NCBI RefSeq assembly: GCF_949987515.2
Contig: NC_082685.1
Coordinates: 25,870,168 to 25,934,167, forward strand
DNA length: 64,000 nucleotides
DNA from: Delphinus delphis
Taxonomy: Eukaryota; Chordata; Mammalia; Artiodactyla; Delphinidae
Reading direction: 5' to 3'
In this document: one piece after another, positions 57,641-64,000 of the stretch
Position numbering within the stretch: position 1 is the first letter of the stretch
Layout of the letters: the number at the start of each line of letters is the position of its first letter
Translations under genes and position numbers: made by a program
Notes under the pieces: generated by a model
Told to the model about the DNA's origin: nothing
Databases searched by the model: none
The model's input: the letters and a program-made list of their open reading frames with translations, nothing else

Positions 57641-58068
57641 CATTTTCTTTATCCATTCATCTGTTGAAGGACATTTAGGTTGCTTCCATATCTTGGCTAT
57701 TGTAAATAGTGTTGCTATGAGCATTGGGGTATATGTATCTTTTCGAATTATGATTTTCTCTGGATATGTGCCTAGGGGTGGGATTATTGGATCATATGCT
57801 AACTCTATTTTTAGTTTTTTAAGGAATCTCCATACTGTTCTCCATAGTGGCTGCACCAATTTACATTCCCACTAACAGTGCAAGAGGGTTCCCTTTTCTC
57901 CACCCCTCTCCAGCATTTGTTATTTGTAGACTTTTAATCATGGCCATTCTGACCAGTGTGAGGTGGTACCTCACTGTAGTTTTGATTTGCATTTCCCTAA
58001 TAATTAGTGATGCTGAGCATTTTCTCATGTGACTGTTGGCCATCTGTGTGTCTTCTTCGGAGAAATGT
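57099..58068 (-). mobile_element. 5'-truncated L1 with target-site duplication
   Basis: 970 bp of L1 3' end in reverse. Target-site copies are AGAGTTTCCTTCTT at 57085-57098 and AGAGTTGCCTTCTT at 58069-58082 (13 of 14 identical). The minus frames here are decayed ORF2. A TC/AC microsatellite has grown inside it at 57563-57638. Confidence 0.93.
57563..57638. repeat. (TC)22(AC)16 compound microsatellite
   Basis: TC at 57563-57606 directly followed by AC at 57607-57638, inside L1 sequence. Frames across it are artefacts. Confidence 0.97.
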
Positions 58069-58082
58069 AGAGTTGCCTTCTT

Positions 58083-60065
58083 AAGCAAAAGCCTTTTTCT
58101 CTTCTCAAGGGAAATCCACTCTGTAGATATGAAATTGGGCCCCTTAATAGGTTTACTGGGCAACATTTTGCTAAAATCATTCAAATTATAAGACTTCAAA
58201 GTTATAGAAGGTAGTCCTACTCTTATATTGAAGTGTGTCATTTGTATTTTTCACACCCAGGAAGTGAAGGCAGAGAGTTAAATCTTCTCTGTTTGGGCTG
58301 CCCCATGCATCTATGTGGTTCCGGTGGTCAAGCCCCTCCCACCTCATTCTCAGCAATTGTGTTCAGCCTTTGAATGTTTGTCTCACATAATTCTGCTTTG
58401 CTGATATAGACTCTTGGGGCTCCAGGTACGAGGGTTGCCATCACTCTCTCTGCCACGTTTTGACCCCATTGGGAAATGTAAATCAGGTCATCACATGTGG
58501 TCCAAAGCCTCTTGTCAGGAAGGGGCCCAGGCTGTTTCTTGTATGAGCAGCTCTGTCCTGGAGCACCTGATCCTCCCCAAGCTCACTCAATCCAAAGGCT
58601 GCCTGGCACAGAGCCTGGCTCAGCACCAGAAACTCCAGTGAATGAGATGGGCCAATTTTATCCCATCCACTCCCCCTAGAGTTTGACCTGGGAACTACGG
58701 GAAGAATCACGTCGTCAATAGAAGTTAGAAGGTCGTGAGGAAGAGAGAGGCCTGTGAGACTAGGACTGGATCAGAGTTACGAGGATTCAGAAGCAGAAGC
58801 GTGGAGCTCAAGAAGGGATACACAGAGTGGAGGGCAAGGAAGCCACTGGAAGCAGACGAGATGGAGCCGTCACACAAAGGGAAGCAGAGACCCGGAGAAA
58901 GGCAAGGTAAAGGTGGAACACTGGAGAGAACCCAGATTCTTGCAGCGAGGGCTCCTGGAGTGCCTTGGTGGATACCTTCGGTTCATAAAGACCTTCCTGT
59001 TCCAGTCTCCGCCATCCCATGTCGTGATATGTTCTCAGTTCCTGTGAGATCCCGGTTCCCTTGTTGGGCCTCATGGCCTGAGCCACCCCGAAGGGCTCGC
59101 TGTTCTTTATGGGCTCACAAGGCAGGAAACCAACAGAAACCACCGTCAGTGGGTCCCTATTAGGCACTTTTTGTGTGGGGGGGAGGGGAAGATGAGTGGC
59201 ATCCAAGAGCTTTCAGGGGACTAACTCCTCAAAGGCTCTGGTAATGTCCACGGGGGTGGTCCTAGTCCTCAAGGATCTAGGCTCTGCTTTCTTTTTTTTC
59301 ATGTATCCCCCAAATTACATATATAAACATCTAAACTGTCTTTTACATATAACAAAATATATAAGTACATATAATATATAAGTCTCATATAAGCACATAC
59401 ATATATATTACAGATACAGGAGAATTACAACTTGGTTTAAAGTCTAAAGTGTGTCTTAGGCTTAATTGTGTATTGTATATTGTCATATTTATGCCTGAGA
59501 ACCCTTTAAAGTACCCATAGAACATACATGATGTACACGATTTTGGATTTATAACTACAACTTGTATGGTAATAGTAAACATGAACACCAGGAAATATCA
59601 ATCAACCTCTTCCTGTAGAACTCTTGCTGAAATAACTGCAAACGAGAAAAAACAGATTCTGGTTCCCACCCCCAGGCAAACTGTGACCATAACTTGCAAA
59701 GAGTTTTTCCAACCCAAATGACAATTGATTCATTCCTTCTGGCAAATGGATTGCTGTGACGTTCCCTGTAAGTCAGATATCCTCTGAGATTATTTTAACT
59801 GGAACCCTCATGACTTTTCAAAGATTGGAGGTGGTCCTAATAATTGGCAGATATAGAATAATTCCATTAAAATAAAAAACAAAAAAGTCATAAGAAGGGG
59901 AAATAAATAACCTAAAGAAGTGAGGCCAATATAATTCCTGTAATGGACAGCTGAACTCTGAGTTTCCTGGAAGTCAAGGGAAAAAGGGAAAATCCTAGAC
60001 AAGCATTCTCATTGCTTAATAAAAATAATCAAAAGAGAGAGGTTTTCTCTTGGCACTATTTTTAA
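58083..60065. other. Unassigned non-coding DNA
   Basis: About 2 kb with no recognised repeat except AT-rich wording near 59310-59600. Overlapping opposite-strand frames (142 codons plus at 58735, 132 minus at 58808) shadow one another with no recognisable features. Confidence 0.4.
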
Positions 60066-60071
60066 AAAATT

Positions 60072-60200
60072 AGGGAATTCCCTGGTGGTTCAGTGGTTAG
60101 GACTCTGTGCTTCCACTGCAGGGGGTACAGCTTTGACCCCTGGTTAGGGAACTAAGATCCCACAAGCTGTGCCGTGCAGCATGGCCAAAAAAAAAAAACA
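60072..60200 (+). mobile_element. CHR-family SINE (short sub-type), forward
   Basis: gggaattccctggtggttca, ggactctgtgcttccactgc, gatcccacaagctgtgccgt, then an A-tail at 60188-60199. About 130 bp. Confidence 0.92.
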
Positions 60201-60860
60201 ATTAAAAGTCACTCATAATTTCATCATAGTGATATTGTTATTTTTGCTTGTATACACTATTCCAGTCCTTGTCTGCAAGCAAAATAATAGGTAATTTTAT
60301 TTTAAAAAGTATTTGAATAGGCAAAACATTCACATAGTTTGAAAATAGGAAAGTGTGAAAAGTAAACAATGGAAAGTTTCCCTCCCGTCCTTGTCATAAA
60401 TTTGCCCCAGTTCAGCTCCCTTCAAGCTCCCCCTGTTTTGTATCCATCTAGAGTTTTTATGCGTATTCAATCACAACTTCATCATCAACAGTAAAATATG
60501 GACTCATTTCTTTCATTTAACAACATATCTTTCAGGCTTTTCCAGATCAGTAGGGAAGCCTCCTCTTCTTTCTCTTTCACAGCTACAGGGTATCTCATTG
60601 TTTGGATGTACTTACCAGTGCCCTACTGATGTCATTTTCATTTGGATTGTTCCTTTTTTTTTTTTTTTTTTTGCTATTAGAAGCAAAGTGTGTAACTTCA
60701 CAATGTGCATATATTGATACATATGATAAATCGCTGAAGTTGATGGCTGGGTCAAGGGATAAATGCATTTGTGAATTTGATAGCTCTCACCAAATTGCCC
60801 TCCAGAAGGGTTCTGGAAACTTACGCTTCTACCAGCAGTGTCAGAAGGTTGAGTTGCCAC
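60201..60860 (-). mobile_element. Old L1 3' fragment
   Basis: gcaaaacattcacatagttt, ttctttcatttaacaacata, caaattgccctccagaaggg, ttctaccagcagtgtcagaa: reverse L1 with a T-run at 60654-60672. Confidence 0.7.
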
Positions 60861-60929
60861 ATACTATCTGTACACTCTAGACCCAGCATCCTCCTGCTGA
60901 CTTCCAAGGAGGAAGGAAAAAGGAATGTG

Positions 60930-61100
60930 AAAAAGGAAGAACTGTCTATCAGGGACCTACTATATGCCAGACAGACACGATACATACACGTTTGATCCTC
61001 AGTGTAACCCTGTGAGGCAAAGTCTGTTTCCCTGATTCTTATTAATGAGATATTTTGTTGCAGAGAGGTTGAGGAGTTTTGCACGGTGACTCAAGTAAAG
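60930..61100 (-). repeat. MIR SINE fragment
   Basis: ctatcagggacctactatat, gccagacagacacgatacat, ctcagtgtaaccctgtgagg: reverse MIR, about 175 bp from the poly(A) signal of the small gene. Confidence 0.65.
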
Positions 61101-61274
61101 TGGAAGAGAAGGGTCCTGACCCTGTGGCTGGCTCTGAGGCTGGTGTTGGTTCCTGTGCACCAGAGTCCTGCTACAAGTGATGGTATCTCAGCAGAGCCTG
61201 GTGTCTTCCTGACCTGGGTTCAGCTTTCATGGACCAGCAGTGGTGACAACTAGATTTCTCAGTGTCTCAACTAC

Positions 61275-61280
61275 TTTATT
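61275..61280 (-). terminator. Poly(A) signal AATAAA of the small secreted protein gene
   Basis: AATAAA on the minus strand lies 113 bases past the TGA stop, so the 3' UTR would be about 130 bases. It supports transcription from the minus strand and marks the 3' end of the gene. Confidence 0.65.
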
Positions 61281-61392
61281 TTCTTGGCTGCCTTAAACTT
61301 CAAGTGTCACAGCTCAGCCCTACTTAGAGGAACCCCTGGGAATCTTTGCCCCCTTCCACTTGGCCTCCTGCCCAGGTCCCAGCCCTGGCCCC

Positions 61393-62405
<1,013 letters not shown>

Positions 62406-62451
62406 TCCTTGCCTCGCTTTTGCATGTTTTCTTTGAAATGATCTTTAAAAG
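62406..62451 (-). promoter_or_regulatory. Possible proximal promoter squeezed between gene and L1
   Basis: Only about 46 bp separate the candidate start codon from an old L1 fragment. The interval holds a TATA-like TTTTAAA (about 62443-62449, minus strand), roughly 40 bp before the ATG. If real, the 5' UTR would be very short. The true promoter may instead lie inside the L1 sequence or farther upstream. Confidence 0.2.
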
Positions 62452-63395
62452 GAGTTGACTTTATTGAGGTATAATTCACATACAGTAAAATGCACATTTT
62501 ACATGGACAGTTTGATGAGTTTTGACAAATGTCTGTGCCTGTGGACTACCACTCCAATCTAGATGTAGACCATTTCCATCATCCTAGAAAGTTCCTGTAT
62601 GTGCTTTTGCGGCCAACCCCCTCTTTCCCCCCGCCCCTGCCATAGGGAACCGCTCATCTGCTCTCTGTCACTGTGGAGCCGTTTTGCCTGTTCTGTAACT
62701 TCACATCAATGAAACCATATATTATATACTCTTTTGTTGAGCTATTTTTACTCCACATAATGCTTCTGAGATGTCTCCATGTTTTCATGTTTGAGGTTAT
62801 TGATGAGTAATATTATATTGTATGAATATAGAATATATGTGTGTGTGTGCGTGTGTGTCTGTACATATATGTGTGCTCTCAGATGGATGCCTGGGATCTT
62901 AAGGGGTTTCATGGTTCTAGCTGGATCAGAATTCCATCCACCTCCAGCACTGCTGGACTTCCAGTATCTCTGCTCTAAACCCCATAGCAGCTGCTGTCTG
63001 GTAAGCCGTGGGTAATCTAATCCTTTGCACGCAGCCCACAGCCAAGAAGTCACGGAGATCCCCGCCTAGGCTTCCGGGGTCCTCTCGACACACAGCTCTT
63101 CTTCCTCTCCAATGCCTTGTCCTACGGAGTCCAGCTGCTTCAGCTGCGCAGACTCTCTGCAGCTCAGCAGGACTGCTGGGCTCTGTTCGCCCTCTAACTC
63201 TTGGTGCAGCCGTCGTTGGGAAAGAGTTGAGGCAATCACCAGTTTTCTTTTCTCAGGGATTGCACTTTTGTGCTGTCTGCTGACCTCACTGGAAAATAGT
63301 TGCTTCATTTATTTTGTCAGTTTCATGGCTGCTTACAATGAATGGGAGGGCTAGTTTAGCCCCAGTTACTGTGTCAAGGCTGCAGTTGGAAGTCT
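62452..63395 (-). mobile_element. Old L1 fragment upstream of the small gene
   Basis: Starts tgactttattgaggtataat and continues gtaaaatgcacattttacat. Later ggagccgttttgcctgttct, atgtctccatgttttcatgt, and acggagtccagctgcttcag. Reverse-oriented and decayed. A (GT)n-like tract lies at 62832-62873. It begins about 46 bp upstream of the candidate start codon. Confidence 0.7.
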
Positions 63396-64000
63396 ACCTC
63401 TTGGGGTTTGGGTGCAGGACTGAAACGGCTGCCTGAAGACAACATTGCTCCCTGGAACTTGGGTCAGTCCAAGACCATTTAGGAGATTCTGATGGGTGTG
63501 CCAGGATCAGAAGGGGAGAAAACTGAGAGCCTTTTGGAGAGGTGGGAGAAGATAGAGAGGGAATCTGAGTCTGGGAGGGGCCCAGTTCCCTCTCCTGGGT
63601 GGCCCTTGTGGTGTGGCTGGGAGGTCTTAGCACAGGGAATTCAGAGACAACTGCTTTCAACAGACAGTGTGAGTTGGGACAGTGATGGTGTCAGGGGCAA
63701 ACAAAAGTGGAGAGAGGATTAAGGTGGACACAGTAGTGACCGACATTGACTTTCCCCCCAGCTCACTGGATGTGGGCTGAGCCAGATTTAATCTGACTTG
63801 AAATAATACATTTCTTATGTACCTGTCTTTGTGAAGCAAGATTTAGACTGGCTACCACAAACAAAGAAGATAAGAGATTTGCATAATTTGTCTCTTCCCT
63901 GGATAGCTTTTCAAAAATATATACTAGCAACTATATTATTATTAACTGTAAAAAAAAGTAAAAATTAATTACGTAGCAGCAACGTGACTGAGTCTGTCAC
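63396..64000. other. Unassigned non-coding DNA
   Basis: No gene or repeat recognised. Overlapping short frames on both strands. Confidence 0.45.

Noticed and set aside
57485..57875. Frames with Ser-Leu and His-Thr repeats
   Set aside because: Translation of the TC/AC microsatellite inside an L1.

Overview
This is a stretch of mammalian nuclear DNA that is almost entirely non-coding, and the repeats point to a whale or dolphin. Several tRNA-derived SINEs of the CHR family (the cetacean, hippo and ruminant family) are present in three sub-types. The typical bovine repeats (BovB, Bov-tA) and the pig PRE1 SINE were not seen. Two SINEs have the GC-rich form that is common in toothed and baleen whales. 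There are no bacterial-type operons, CRISPR arrays, or rRNA or tRNA genes. The many open reading frames are mostly chance frames or frames inside transposons.

The one convincing gene lies at the right end on the minus strand (about 61.27-62.41 kb). It is compact, with four exons in about 1.1 kb and introns of about 200-240 bp. Consensus splice sites with compatible phases join a hydrophobic leader exon, a 68-bp exon and a terminal exon, and a poly(A) signal lies 113 bp past the stop. The predicted product has about 114 residues: a signal peptide, one cysteine, and a C-terminal five-heptad coiled coil with Leu at d and Val/Leu at a. I do not recognise the family. The first coding exon is uncertain.

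Layout: 0-12 kb is mostly old MIR and L2 fragments, a MER5A-like hAT element, other ancient repeats and unassigned DNA. 12-20 kb holds a CHR SINE, two MLT1-type LTRs in opposite orientation, and a reverse-oriented L1 with a SINE at its far end, both bounded by copies of one target site. 20-32 kb is unassigned DNA with MIRs, a palindromic mini-transposon, an old L1, another SINE and a decayed LTR element with recognisable TATA and poly(A) signals. 33-39.5 kb contains a diverged same-strand duplication of about 0.37 kb and a dead reverse-oriented endogenous retrovirus with its LTR. 42-44.5 kb is a nested set: an L2 split by a Tigger transposon that is itself split by a SINE. 45.9-46.6 kb is a young L1 fragment next to an older one. 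49.2-52.7 kb is a pile of old L1 3' ends. 56.7-58.1 kb has two separate L1 3' ends side by side, one with a SINE and one with a TC/AC microsatellite. 60-61.1 kb and 62.45-63.4 kb are repeats that flank the small gene closely on both sides.

The content therefore reads as an intergenic or large intronic region next to a small secreted-protein gene. Repeat family names come from remembered consensus patterns, not from a database search, and boundaries are approximate unless a target-site duplication is given.
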